Below, piece after piece: positions 31,226-38,904 of a stretch of DNA of 47,319 nucleotides. The notes under the pieces are model-generated. The model made no database searches, was not told the DNA's origin, and worked only from the letters and a program-made list of their open reading frames with translations. Source of the DNA: Burkholderiaceae bacterium (GTDB lineage Bacteria; Pseudomonadota; Gammaproteobacteria; Burkholderiales; Burkholderiaceae_E); NCBI GenBank assembly GCA_016710525.1, contig JADJVQ010000066.1:1-47319 (forward strand), written 5' to 3'. Within the stretch, counting starts at the first letter, position 1, and each line of letters starts with the position of its first letter. A program made the translations under genes and the position numbers.

Positions 31226-32191
31226 ATGCTTCCAACCCTCAGCGACATCGAACAGGCGGCGGCCATCGTCTATTCGGCCATGCCAGCCACGCCTCAATAT
31301 TGCTGGCCGCTGCTGTGCGAACGCCTGGGCACCGAGGTCTGGGTCAAGCACGAGAACCACACGCCCATCGGCGCCTTCAAGGTGCGCGGCGGACTGGTCT
31401 ACTTCGACGCGCTCGTGAAGGACCGCACGCAACCAAAGGGCGTCATTTCGGCCACACGCGGCAACCACGGGCAATCGGTCGGCCTGGCCGCACGGCGCCA
31501 TGGCATCCCGGCAACCATCGTCGTGCCGCACGGCAACAGCGTCGAGAAGAACGCCGCCATGCGCGCGCTCGGCGTCGAACTGATCGAACACGGCGACGAC
31601 TTCCAGGCGTCGATGGAGTACGCGCAGCGCCTCGCGCGCGAGCAGTCCCTGCACATGGTGCCGTCCTACCACCGGCTGCTGGTCGCCGGCGTGGCCACGT
31701 ACTGGGTCGAACTGCTGCGGGCCGTTCGCGATCTCCAGACCGTGTACGTTCCGATCGGCCTGGGGTCGGGAATCTCGGCCATGCTGGCGGCGCGCGCGGC
31801 GCTGGGCACAACGACCGAAGTGGTCGGCGTCGTGTCGGCGCATGCTCGCGCCTACCTGGAATCGTTCACTCAAGGGAAGGCCATCGACTGTCCGGTCACG
31901 ACCCGCATTGCCGATGGCATGGCCTGCCGCAGCCCGAACGCCGAGGCGCTGGAGGTGATCCTGCACGGGGTGGATCGCATCGTGGAGGTCACCGACGCGG
32001 AAGTCGCGCACGCCATGCGCACCCTGTTCGAGTGCACGCACAACGTCAGCGAGGGCGCCGGCGCCGCGCCCCTGGCCGCGGCGCTGCAGGAGAAGCACCG
32101 CAACCGCGGCAGGAAGATTGCCGTCACCGTGTCGGGCGGCAACATCGACACCGAATTGTTCGCGAGCGTGCTGACCGGTTCGTTCGCCTAG
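31226..32191 (+). CDS. PLP-dependent threonine/serine dehydratase-like enzyme
   Basis: A 322-aa protein of fold type II, about the length of catabolic or serine-racemase-like members and without a C-terminal ACT domain. The PLP lysine lies in GAFKVRGG (Lys52). The substrate loop is SATRGNHGQSVGLAARRHG, the phosphate loop GLGSGISAML, and the SGGNIDTE motif is near the C-terminus. It would deaminate threonine or serine, or a related hydroxy-amino acid, to a 2-oxo acid. ATG 31226 was chosen over GTG 31208. Confidence 0.93.
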   Translation: MLPTLSDIEQAAAIVYSAMPATPQYCWPLLCERLGTEVWVKHENHTPIGAFKVRGGLVYFDALVKDRTQPKGVISATRGNHGQSVGLAARRHGIPATIVVPHGNSVEKNAAMRALGVELIEHGDDFQASMEYAQRLAREQSLHMVPSYHRLLVAGVATYWVELLRAVRDLQTVYVPIGLGSGISAMLAARAALGTTTEVVGVVSAHARAYLESFTQGKAIDCPVTTRIADGMACRSPNAEALEVILHGVDRIVEVTDAEVAHAMRTLFECTHNVSEGAGAAPLAAALQEKHRNRGRKIAVTVSGGNIDTELFASVLTGSFA

Positions 32192-32251
32192 GTGGCTTGT
32201 TCAGCCGGTCGAAGCCGGGCAACGCGAAGGCTCATGAGCCCAGTGGACGCA

Positions 32252-34381
32252 TCAGCCAATCAGGTCGAGCGCATAGTCGAGCCGGATCGCCTGACCGGCC
32301 AGATCGACCGCGCCACGGCCTTCGGCCGCTCCGTACAGGATGAAGTGCGCGATCGCGCCATTCGCCCGGCTGTTGAGAAAGTCCGGCAGGTGTCCGTCGA
32401 TGTACGCGGCCACATCCGGATTGCCCATCAGATACGCATTCGGGTCGAAGCGGTCGAAAGCCGGACCCGGTGAACGCCCCTCCCACACGCCGAACAGATT
32501 GAAGTGCCGGAACAGCGACAGGTCGTCCAGCTGCAAGGATCCCAGATCGCTCCACCGTGTTGCGTAGTAGCCCGCATCGAACCAGCTGTTGGGGCGCTGA
32601 TGCTGCGCCGCGCCGGTACCGGCATAGTGGGTCCAGGCGGTGGCCAGCGTGGTGGCCGGAACCAGCGAGGGCGAATCCAGCAGGTAATACACCGGGTCGA
32701 ACAGAAAATGGTCGAGCGCGCCATAGGCCGGCGTGCCGGCGACAGCCGGTTTGACCAGCTCGAAAGTTTTGTCGGCGAATTGCAGGCGCTCGACGTCGAC
32801 GAGCGTGTCGACGCCCTCGCCGCCGGCCTGATCGACGACACTCCAGCCCGAACCGCTGCGCGATACGCGAAAGGCCCCTGCGGCCTGCGCAAACGCGGCC
32901 GTGTCGGTCCCCGCGCCGCCATCGAGCCGGTCGTCGCCCGAACCGCCCTGGAGCCGGTCGTCTCCCGCCAGACCGGACAGGCGCGCATCGCCGCCGGTAT
33001 CGACCAGCGTGTCGTCGTTGGCGGTGCCGCGCACTTCCGGAAGCGCCGCGATCACCAGACTGGCCGTTGCACTGCCCGATAGAGCGCCATCGCTGGCGCT
33101 GTAGATGAAGGCGTCGGCACCGGTGAATCCGGCCACCGGCGAATAGGTGAACTGCCCATTGGCCTGGAGCACCATCGTGCCATGCGCGGGCGGCAACAAG
33201 AGCGCCGCAGTCATTGCCTGGCCATCGGGATCGCTGTCGTTGGCGAGCACATTGCCGGTCAGCACGATGTCTTGCGTGGCGGAGAAGCTGTCGGGCGCCA
33301 CCATCGGGGCGCGATTGGCCGCCGAACCGGCGACGCTCAGCCGGTAGGTTCCGACGCCGCTCGCGGCGTTGCTCACCGCCTGAAGGTAGTGGACCCCCGA
33401 GGCAGCGGCCGTGAAATCGATTCGCGAATTCAGTGAACCGCCCGCATCGTCGTTGCTGGCCAGCGTGCTGCCGGCATTGCTGAGCAGCCACAAGGCGGGG
33501 TCGGCCAGGGTGCCGTTGCCGGTCGCCGCGCCCTTGAGTTCGAAAACGTAGCGGATACCCGCTGTCAGGCTCACCGCGAACCAGTCTCGATCGCCCGGTG
33601 ATTCCAGCGAGGCGGAGAGCGCCGCGTTCATGGCCAGCACCCCGGTGGTCGCCGACGACGCGGCATAGTCGTCGGCCAGGGGCGCCGGGGTCAGCGACGG
33701 ACCATTGGACGAGTTGTAGCCCGCCGTACCGCGCAGTCCGTCCTCGCCGTAGATCCAGCGCAGCGCCAGCAGATCGTATTCCTGGAAGGTCGTCTTGCGA
33801 GGGCCGACGTGGGTATAGGACATCACGGTGTTGTCGGTATTGTCCTGAACGGCCGGCAACGGGTAGGGCGTGTCGAACGAATGCCCCAGCCCGAGCGCGT
33901 GCCCGATCTCATGCAGCAGGATCTCGTAGCTTCGGCTGCCGGCGACGGGGGCGCTGTTGGTCCTCGCGTAGTCGACGTTGTCCAGATAGATGAAGGCTTC
34001 GGCGGTATACGAGGTGATCGTCTCTCGCGCATCGAACAGATAGTTCCAGCTCGTCTTGGTCTCGCCCAGAAATGACGGATTGACGACGTCTGCGCTGGCA
34101 AAGTGAAAATCGGCCGCTGCCGCGCTCGACACTTCGGCGAAGCTGATACCGGTGACGGTCGTGGTGTAGGCCAGCAGCTCTTGCGCCGCGGCTTTCTGCG
34201 CCGCGTTGAAGCCCACCACCGCGTTCGCCCTGGCGCTGCTCAGGCTGGTGTCGAAGGTGTAGTACAGCGTCGTGCGCGCCGGCAGGATGTAGTTCCACGA
34301 CAGCGTGTCGGCATCGAGCAGCGCATCGACACGGATGTCACCCGTGTAGCGGGTGATGAATATATCGTCGTAGGTTGCCAT
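32252..34381 (-). CDS. Secreted matrixin-like zinc metalloprotease, short paralogue
   Basis: A 709-aa protein without N-terminal signal, as for type I secretion. Residues 1-230 are the metalloprotease: HEIGHALGLGH (157-167) binds zinc and VMSYTH (186-191) is the Met-turn. Next come a PPC-like domain (about 235-350), one cadherin-like domain (APDSFSATQDIVLTGNVLANDSDPDGQ, about 355-450) and RTX-like nonapeptides (SGLAGDDRLQGGSGDDRLDGGAGTD, about 465-495). A C-terminal block, DHFLFDPVYYLLDSP...NPDVAAYIDGHLPDF...HFILYGAAEGR, completes it. No type I secretion genes are in the window. Its twin lies at 38905-41589. Confidence 0.92.
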   Translation of the reverse strand: MATYDDIFITRYTGDIRVDALLDADTLSWNYILPARTTLYYTFDTSLSSARANAVVGFNAAQKAAAQELLAYTTTVTGISFAEVSSAAAADFHFASADVVNPSFLGETKTSWNYLFDARETITSYTAEAFIYLDNVDYARTNSAPVAGSRSYEILLHEIGHALGLGHSFDTPYPLPAVQDNTDNTVMSYTHVGPRKTTFQEYDLLALRWIYGEDGLRGTAGYNSSNGPSLTPAPLADDYAASSATTGVLAMNAALSASLESPGDRDWFAVSLTAGIRYVFELKGAATGNGTLADPALWLLSNAGSTLASNDDAGGSLNSRIDFTAAASGVHYLQAVSNAASGVGTYRLSVAGSAANRAPMVAPDSFSATQDIVLTGNVLANDSDPDGQAMTAALLLPPAHGTMVLQANGQFTYSPVAGFTGADAFIYSASDGALSGSATASLVIAALPEVRGTANDDTLVDTGGDARLSGLAGDDRLQGGSGDDRLDGGAGTDTAAFAQAAGAFRVSRSGSGWSVVDQAGGEGVDTLVDVERLQFADKTFELVKPAVAGTPAYGALDHFLFDPVYYLLDSPSLVPATTLATAWTHYAGTGAAQHQRPNSWFDAGYYATRWSDLGSLQLDDLSLFRHFNLFGVWEGRSPGPAFDRFDPNAYLMGNPDVAAYIDGHLPDFLNSRANGAIAHFILYGAAEGRGAVDLAGQAIRLDYALDLIG

Positions 34382-34604
34382 GCAGACTTTCTTGCCAACA
34401 CCCGACCGCCACGGCAGGCACGGCCGACGCGGATTGCAGCCGGATCACGGGCCCGGCGCGCGACGTGCCGGCTCGCGCCGCGCGTCGTCACCCATGGCCC
34501 CCTGCGCGCAGGGAATCATGGTCCGACGCGGGCGGTCATGGACCGTCCGACGGACGCGAGAACCCGGGCGCCGGACGCGCCGGCGCGTGCCCCGGGGCGC
34601 GGTC
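34382..34604. other. Intergenic DNA between the short metalloprotease and a VOC remnant
   Basis: A GC-rich stretch with no gene that I can support. It contains simple CpG-rich repeats (GGACG, CGCGCC) and no clear terminator. It should include the metalloprotease promoter (minus strand, upstream of 34381), but no consensus stands out. Confidence 0.4.
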
Positions 34605-34833
34605 TCAGGTCACGGCCGAGGCACCCTGAGGGATGTCCTCGTGAAGGCACAGGACATTGCCTTCGGTGTCCTTGAACCATGCGGCCTTCTCGGCGCCGAG
34701 CACACACACATGGTTGTCGGTCTTGAAGTCCGGGAAGTCGTAATCGGGGGGGGGCTGGGGGGTCCCGGGGCGCAGGTCTTGCGTTGAGCACCGTCTTGGC
34801 GAAACTGTCGTCGGCGTGGACAATGCACGATGA
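34605..34833 (-). pseudogene. C-terminal remnant of a VOC protein
   Basis: On the minus strand, the frame DYDFPDFKTDNHVCVLGAEKAAWFKDTEGNVLCLHEDIPQ matches the second half of a VOC dioxygenase-like protein, including the Glu metal ligand. Upstream, ADDSFAKTVLNAR lies in another frame, separated by a C10 run around 34750. The N-terminal half is missing; the DHFR-like gene begins there on the other strand. It is a truncated and frameshifted relic. Confidence 0.75.
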
Positions 34834-34865
34834 GTTTCGCTCGACCACCCGAGAGCCGTCCCGCG

Positions 34866-35438
34866 ATGAAAACGCAGTACTACACCGCCTCCAGTCTGGA
34901 CGGCTTCATCGCGACGGAAGACCACTCCCTCGAATGGCTCTTTCCGCTGGGCGATTTGAACGACACCGGGTATCCCGAGTTCATCGCCCAGGTCGGCGCA
35001 TTGGCGATGGGCGCATCGACCTATGAGTGGATGTTGCGGCATGTCATCAAGCCCACCGACACCACGCCCGGAACCTGGCCTTACGCGCAACCGACCTGGG
35101 TTTTCACCAGCCGCGAGCTCCCGGGTGTTGCGGGCGCGGATATCCGCTTTGTGCAGGGCGCGGTTGGCCCGGTGCATCGGCAGATGCGCGCCGCCGCCGC
35201 GGATCGGGCCATCTGGCTGGTCGGCGGCGGCGAACTGGTGGGCCAGTTCCACGACGCCGGTCTGCTCGACGAGATCATCGTTCAGGTGGCATCGGTCACG
35301 CTGGGCGCCGGACGCCCGCTGCTGCCGCGGCGAATCACCAATCCGCCCCTCCAATTGTTGTCGGCCCGCATGATTGGCGCAGGCTTCTCGGAACTGCGCT
35401 ATGCGGTTGCGAAGCAAACCCTAGAACGCACGGAATGA
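34866..35438 (+). CDS. Dihydrofolate-reductase-fold (RibD C-terminal) protein
   Basis: A 190-aa protein from ATG 34866: TQYYTASSLDGFIATEDHSLEWLFPLGD, GALAMGASTYEWML, PTWVFTSRELP and IWLVGGGELVGQFHDAGLLDEIIVQVASVTLGAGRPLLP. This is the RibD_C/DHFR-like family, an NADPH reductase fold of unknown substrate. Its TGA overlaps the ATG of the DUF2721 gene (ATGA), so the two are translationally coupled. Confidence 0.92.
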   Translation: MKTQYYTASSLDGFIATEDHSLEWLFPLGDLNDTGYPEFIAQVGALAMGASTYEWMLRHVIKPTDTTPGTWPYAQPTWVFTSRELPGVAGADIRFVQGAVGPVHRQMRAAAADRAIWLVGGGELVGQFHDAGLLDEIIVQVASVTLGAGRPLLPRRITNPPLQLLSARMIGAGFSELRYAVAKQTLERTE

Positions 35439-35890
35439 CGACAACCTCGCTGGCCATCACCGACATCTCCCAGGCCATCCAATTGGCCCTTGCGCCCGTC
35501 TTTCTGCTCACCGGCATCGCGGGGATCCTGAACGTGATGGCGGGCCGCCTTGCGCGCATCATCGACCGTGGCCGCTTCCTGACCGAAAGCGAGAGCGCTG
35601 CGCTAAACCGGGCATCCGAGAACCTTCAGACCGAATTCGCCAACCTGGAGCGGCGCCGCCATCTGGCGAGCACGGCGATCACGGCCTGCACCCTGTCGGC
35701 CCTGCTGGTCTGCACCGTCGTCACCACCTTGTTTCTCGAAGTGCTGCTGGGACTTCCGATGCGGGTGCTGGTTGCCCTGCTGTTCGCCTGCTCGACGCTC
35801 ACCTTGGTGGTGGGTCTGGCGTACTTCCTCAGAGAGGTTCATCTGGCGACTCGGACCGTCCGAATCTCCGGATCGAATCGCCCCCGCTAG
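35435..35890 (+). CDS. DUF2721 membrane protein
   Basis: A 151-aa protein: LAPVFLLTGIAGILNVMAGRLARIIDRGRFL, then a charged helix (RASENLQTEFANLERRRHLASTAI) and two more hydrophobic helices. The N-terminal GILNVMAGRLARIIDR motif is the DUF2721 signature. Function unknown; coupled to the DHFR-like gene before it. Confidence 0.9.
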   Translation: MTTTSLAITDISQAIQLALAPVFLLTGIAGILNVMAGRLARIIDRGRFLTESESAALNRASENLQTEFANLERRRHLASTAITACTLSALLVCTVVTTLFLEVLLGLPMRVLVALLFACSTLTLVVGLAYFLREVHLATRTVRISGSNRPR

Positions 35891-35933
35891 CGCGAACTCG
35901 CCGCCCGCGATCGACCACCCAAAGGGGTCCGCC

Positions 35934-36344
35934 TTGGATCTGCTCGTCAACATCGATGTCAGCGATTTGGATCCTGCCGTCCGCTTCTATACGACCGCCT
36001 TCGACCTGAAGGTCAGCCGCCGTTTCGGCGCTGACGGCGTCGAACTGTCGGGCGGCTCGGCGCCGATCTATCTGCTGGTCAAGGCCGCGGGAAGCGCCGC
36101 ATCGCCGCGGACCGATCAGGTCCGGGACTATCGGCGGCACTGGACTCCGGTGCATCTGGATGTCGTGGTGCAGGATGTCGAGGCGGCTGTGCAGCGAGCC
36201 CTCAATGCGGGTGCGATCCTGGAAAAGCCGGTCCGATCGAGCAACTGGGGAAAACTGGCCCTGATGGCCGACCCGTTCGGCAACGGCTTTTGCCTCGTTC
36301 AGTTCGTCGGCAAGGGCTACGACGAAATCGCCACGCCGCCCTGA
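35934..36344 (+). CDS. VOC-family protein
   Basis: A 136-aa protein, probably from TTG 35934 since no ATG or GTG precedes the first strand: LLVNIDVSDLDPAVRFYTTAFDLKVSRRFG and then HLDVVVQDVEAAVQRALNAGAILEKPV...ADPFGNGFCLVQFVG. Typical two-module VOC protein, not closely related to the copies at 7404 and 16602. Substrate unknown. Confidence 0.88.
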   Translation: MDLLVNIDVSDLDPAVRFYTTAFDLKVSRRFGADGVELSGGSAPIYLLVKAAGSAASPRTDQVRDYRRHWTPVHLDVVVQDVEAAVQRALNAGAILEKPVRSSNWGKLALMADPFGNGFCLVQFVGKGYDEIATPP

Positions 36345-36535
36345 GATCGCTCGATCGAGACGAAAAGCGCCGGTTGGAGAGTTCGTTTCAACCTTGAAAA
36401 CGCCTGGCGTCGAAATGGAACACCGCGGCGGCCTCATGCCGAATGAGCGCACGCTAGAATCGTTGAACCCGCCCGCGATCGGGTGACCGATCGCTGTGCA
36501 CCCCCCACGAGTCTGCCGTTCAGGAGAACCCGAAT

Positions 36536-37318
36536 ATGAAGATTGATGCATCCATCAGCGCAGTTGTCACCGGCGGCGCTTCCGGCCTGGGTCGGGCCTC
36601 CGCCGAGGCATTGGCCGCTGCCGGCGTCAAAGTCGCGATCTTTGACGTGAACGAAGCCAAGGGCGCTGAGGTTGCTCAGGCCATTGGCGGAATCTTCTGC
36701 AAGGTCGACATCAACAACGAGGACGCGGTCGTTGCCGGCTTTGCCAAAGCGCGCGCCGCTCACGGCCAGGAGCGCGTGCTCGTTCACTGCGCGATGACGT
36801 CCAAGCGTGGCAAGACCCTGGCCTGGGACAAGGAAGCCGGCAAGCTCAAGCGGCTGTCGACGGCCGACTACGAGGCCGGTGTGCAGGGCGTGCTCATCGC
36901 CAGCTATCGCCTGGCGTCGCTGTCGGCCGAAGGCATGGCCACCCTCGAGCCGCTCGAAGACGGCGAGCGCGGCAGCATCACCCTGACCGCCTCGGTCGCT
37001 GCCCAAGATGGTCAGATCGGGCAGGTGATCTATGCCTCGGCCAAGGCCGGCGTCAATGGCCTGGTCCTGCCCATGGCCCGCGATCTGTCGGACATCGGCA
37101 TCCGCGTGAATTCGATCATGCCGGGCATCTTTGCAACGCCGCTGATGCTCGGGGCCAAGCAGCAGGTGCTCGACAGCCTGAGCGCATCGGTGCCCTTCCC
37201 GAAGCGCCTGGGCAAGCCCGAAGAATTCGCCAGCCTGGCGATGGAACTCGCGCGCAACAGCTATTTCAACGGCCAGTGCATCCGGCTGGACGGCGCCATT
37301 CGGATGGCACCGCGCTGA
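36536..37318 (+). CDS. Short-chain dehydrogenase (3-hydroxyacyl-CoA dehydrogenase type II-like)
   Basis: A 260-aa SDR. NAD-binding TGGASGLG is at residues 12-19. The catalytic Ser153 lies in TLTASVAA, and Tyr166 with Lys170 in IYASAKAG. The C-terminus reads KRLGKPEEFASLAMELARNSYFNGQCIRLDGAIRM. It resembles HSD17B10-type 3-hydroxyacyl-CoA dehydrogenases of fatty-acid or steroid breakdown. The usual NNAG/NCAG motif reads HCAM (84-87), an unusual change at the sheet-stabilising position. An AGGAGAACCC ribosome-binding site precedes the ATG. A thioesterase-like gene follows. Confidence 0.92.
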   Translation: MKIDASISAVVTGGASGLGRASAEALAAAGVKVAIFDVNEAKGAEVAQAIGGIFCKVDINNEDAVVAGFAKARAAHGQERVLVHCAMTSKRGKTLAWDKEAGKLKRLSTADYEAGVQGVLIASYRLASLSAEGMATLEPLEDGERGSITLTASVAAQDGQIGQVIYASAKAGVNGLVLPMARDLSDIGIRVNSIMPGIFATPLMLGAKQQVLDSLSASVPFPKRLGKPEEFASLAMELARNSYFNGQCIRLDGAIRMAPR

Positions 37319-37320
37319 GC

Positions 37321-37467
37321 GAACGCCCTGCGCCCCCGACCGGCCGATACCGCCACGACAAGGGTGGCGAGTACGAACGCATCGGGGTCGCGCGGCACCG
37401 TGAAACCCTGGAGCCGATGGTCCTGTATCGCCCGCTGTCGAACCCGGATCATCGGAGTGCCGGATGA
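37321..37467 (+). pseudogene. DUF1653 remnant
   Basis: The frame GRYRHDKGGEYERIGVARHRETLEPMVLYRPL is the conserved first half of DUF1653, then the sequence turns into NPDHRSAG and stops. The family's C-terminal strand (WVRP..F-like) is absent and no good start codon lies directly before. The TGA overlaps the next ATG (ATGA, 37464-37467), so ribosomes on this remnant could still feed the thioesterase. Confidence 0.7.
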
Positions 37468-37847
37468 AACATCCCTTCGCCGATCTCATCGACCTGCGCG
37501 TCGACCACAGCCATGAGGGCAGCAGCACTTCGACCCTGACTGTTCGTCAGGAGCACCTGAATCCGCATGGCGTCGTTCACGGTGCCGTGCTGTATGCGCT
37601 GGCCGACACCGGCATGGGCGCGGCCGTGTACACAACGCTGGAACCCGGCGACATCTGCGCCACGATCGAAATCAAGATCAACTACTTCAAGCCGGTCTCG
37701 GCCGGGGTGGTCACGTGCAAAACCGTGCTGATCAATCGTGGCAAGACGGTGGCAAACCTCGACTCCAAACTCTATGTCGACAACGTGCTGGTCGGCCAGG
37801 CGAACGGCAACTACGCCATCTTCCGTCCCCGGCGAGCCGAGACCTGA
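37464..37847 (+). CDS. PaaI-type hotdog thioesterase
   Basis: A 127-aa protein with the hotdog motif HLNPHGVVHGAVLYALADTGMGAA (about residues 31-54), followed by ICATIEIKINYFKPVSAG and a last strand pair. Such enzymes hydrolyse acyl- or aryl-CoA thioesters. Proximity to the SDR gene suggests shared acyl-CoA metabolism, though a relic separates them. Confidence 0.9.
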   Translation: MKHPFADLIDLRVDHSHEGSSTSTLTVRQEHLNPHGVVHGAVLYALADTGMGAAVYTTLEPGDICATIEIKINYFKPVSAGVVTCKTVLINRGKTVANLDSKLYVDNVLVGQANGNYAIFRPRRAET

Positions 37848-37920
37848 GACCACCGTCGGATTGTGTTTGTCAGGACGCGGCACGTAGGTGCGTGGGAACA
37901 CCGGCGTGCCGGCCAAGCAT

Positions 37921-38307
37921 TCAGAGTGATTCCGCAAAGCGCTTGAGTTTGCCCAGCGCCACGTCCCACTGCTGCCCGATCACCTCCAGCGTTCGCTTTG
38001 CCTCCTCGAGCTGACCGGGCTCGAGCTGCCAAAGGCGTTCTCGTCCGCGCTTGACGTCGCGCACGACACCCGCCTGTGCCAGCACCTGGAGGTGTTTGGT
38101 CACCCCTTGCCGGCTGATGTCGGTATTGGCCGTCAGCTGCCCGATCGAAAACGCGCCCCCCGCGCAGAGCAGGGCGACCAGCTTTAGCCGCGTGGGATCG
38201 CCCAGGGCTGCGAACACGCCCGCGAGCGCCTCGCTGGACTGGACGATGGCGGCCAGTCCGCCTTCGCGAGCCCCCCCGCCACGCGCCGCGCCGCTACGCG
38301 CTGGCAT
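37921..38307 (-). CDS. ArsR-family winged-helix repressor
   Basis: A 128-aa protein: FAALGDPTRLKLVALLCAGGAFSIGQLTANTDISRQGVTKHLQVLAQAGVVRDVKRGRERLWQLEPGQLEEAKRTLEVI. This is the ArsR helix-turn-helix with wing. It has no Cys metal site, so it belongs to the non-metal-sensing group usually paired with SRPBCC (AHSA1) genes. It overlaps the SRPBCC gene by 14 bases, downstream in the same operon; two palindromic operators lie before the operon. Confidence 0.92.
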   Translation of the reverse strand: MPARSGAARGGGAREGGLAAIVQSSEALAGVFAALGDPTRLKLVALLCAGGAFSIGQLTANTDISRQGVTKHLQVLAQAGVVRDVKRGRERLWQLEPGQLEEAKRTLEVIGQQWDVALGKLKRFAESL

Positions 38308-38761
38308 GCCGCGCGATGCTGCTCAACTGCGCCTCCCAGCCGGCGCTGTTCATGCGAAACGCCTCGAGGCGCCGATGCGGGGGCACGTTCTCGAAGCCCG
38401 TTTCCCTCACGGTCAGCAGCGTGCCGTTGCCGGGCGCATCCGTCAGGGTGAACGTCACGAGCGTGGGCTCCTCCTTGGCGTAGTCCACCGAAGGGTCGAC
38501 GGCGTAGGGATGCCAGCGATACGAGAACAGATCCTGCGGTTCGATGCGCTCGATGACCACGTCGAACCAGGCGTCCTCGTGACCGCAGATGGTGATCTGG
38601 CCGCGGACGCGCCTGCCGGGTGCAAAGGTCTGGCCTTCCAGCTTCGCGCCGAACCAGGTGCCGAAGTGTTCGGCGTTGGAAAGGGCGCGCCACACGCGAT
38701 CGCGCGGCGCCTGGATGACGATGCTGCGTTCGACGCAGCTGTTTTCCAAGGTGGTGTTCAT
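38294..38761 (-). CDS. AHSA1-type SRPBCC protein
   Basis: A 155-aa protein from ATG 38761: CVERSIVIQAPRDRVWRALSNAEHFGTWFGAKLEG at the start, FDVVIERIEPQDLFSYRWHPYAVD in the middle and ETGFENVPPHRRLEAFRMNSAGWEAQLSSI at the end. This is the Activator-of-Hsp90-ATPase-like SRPBCC family, common next to ArsR repressors. Ligand or target unknown; first gene of the two-gene operon. Confidence 0.92.
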   Translation of the reverse strand: MNTTLENSCVERSIVIQAPRDRVWRALSNAEHFGTWFGAKLEGQTFAPGRRVRGQITICGHEDAWFDVVIERIEPQDLFSYRWHPYAVDPSVDYAKEEPTLVTFTLTDAPGNGTLLTVRETGFENVPPHRRLEAFRMNSAGWEAQLSSIARHASA

Positions 38762-38794
38762 GGTCTGTCGGCTCCTTGTGGATCGTTCGCTAAA

Positions 38795-38810
38795 GCAACC
38801 GTTTGGTTGC
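38795..38810. promoter_or_regulatory. Palindromic operator 1 for the ArsR/SRPBCC operon
   Basis: GCAACCGTTTGGTTGC is a near-perfect 16-bp palindrome (GCAACC...GGTTGC) 33 bases before the SRPBCC start codon. An almost identical copy lies 49 bases further upstream (38844-38859). It fits an ArsR-dimer operator used for autorepression. Confidence 0.75.
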
Positions 38811-38843
38811 GTTTTAGCAGTATGGAGCAATGACTCGAATCGT

Positions 38844-38859
38844 GCAACCCTTTGGTTGC
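38844..38859. promoter_or_regulatory. Palindromic operator 2 for the ArsR/SRPBCC operon
   Basis: GCAACCCTTTGGTTGC differs from operator 1 by a single base in the centre. The centres are 49 bases apart, between four and five helical turns, which would allow cooperative binding. It lies 46 bases before the 3' end of the metalloprotease gene. Confidence 0.75.
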
Positions 38860-38904
38860 GCGTCGAGTGACAGCGTGATGCGCCGGCTGATCGGCTGGAA
38901 CCGC

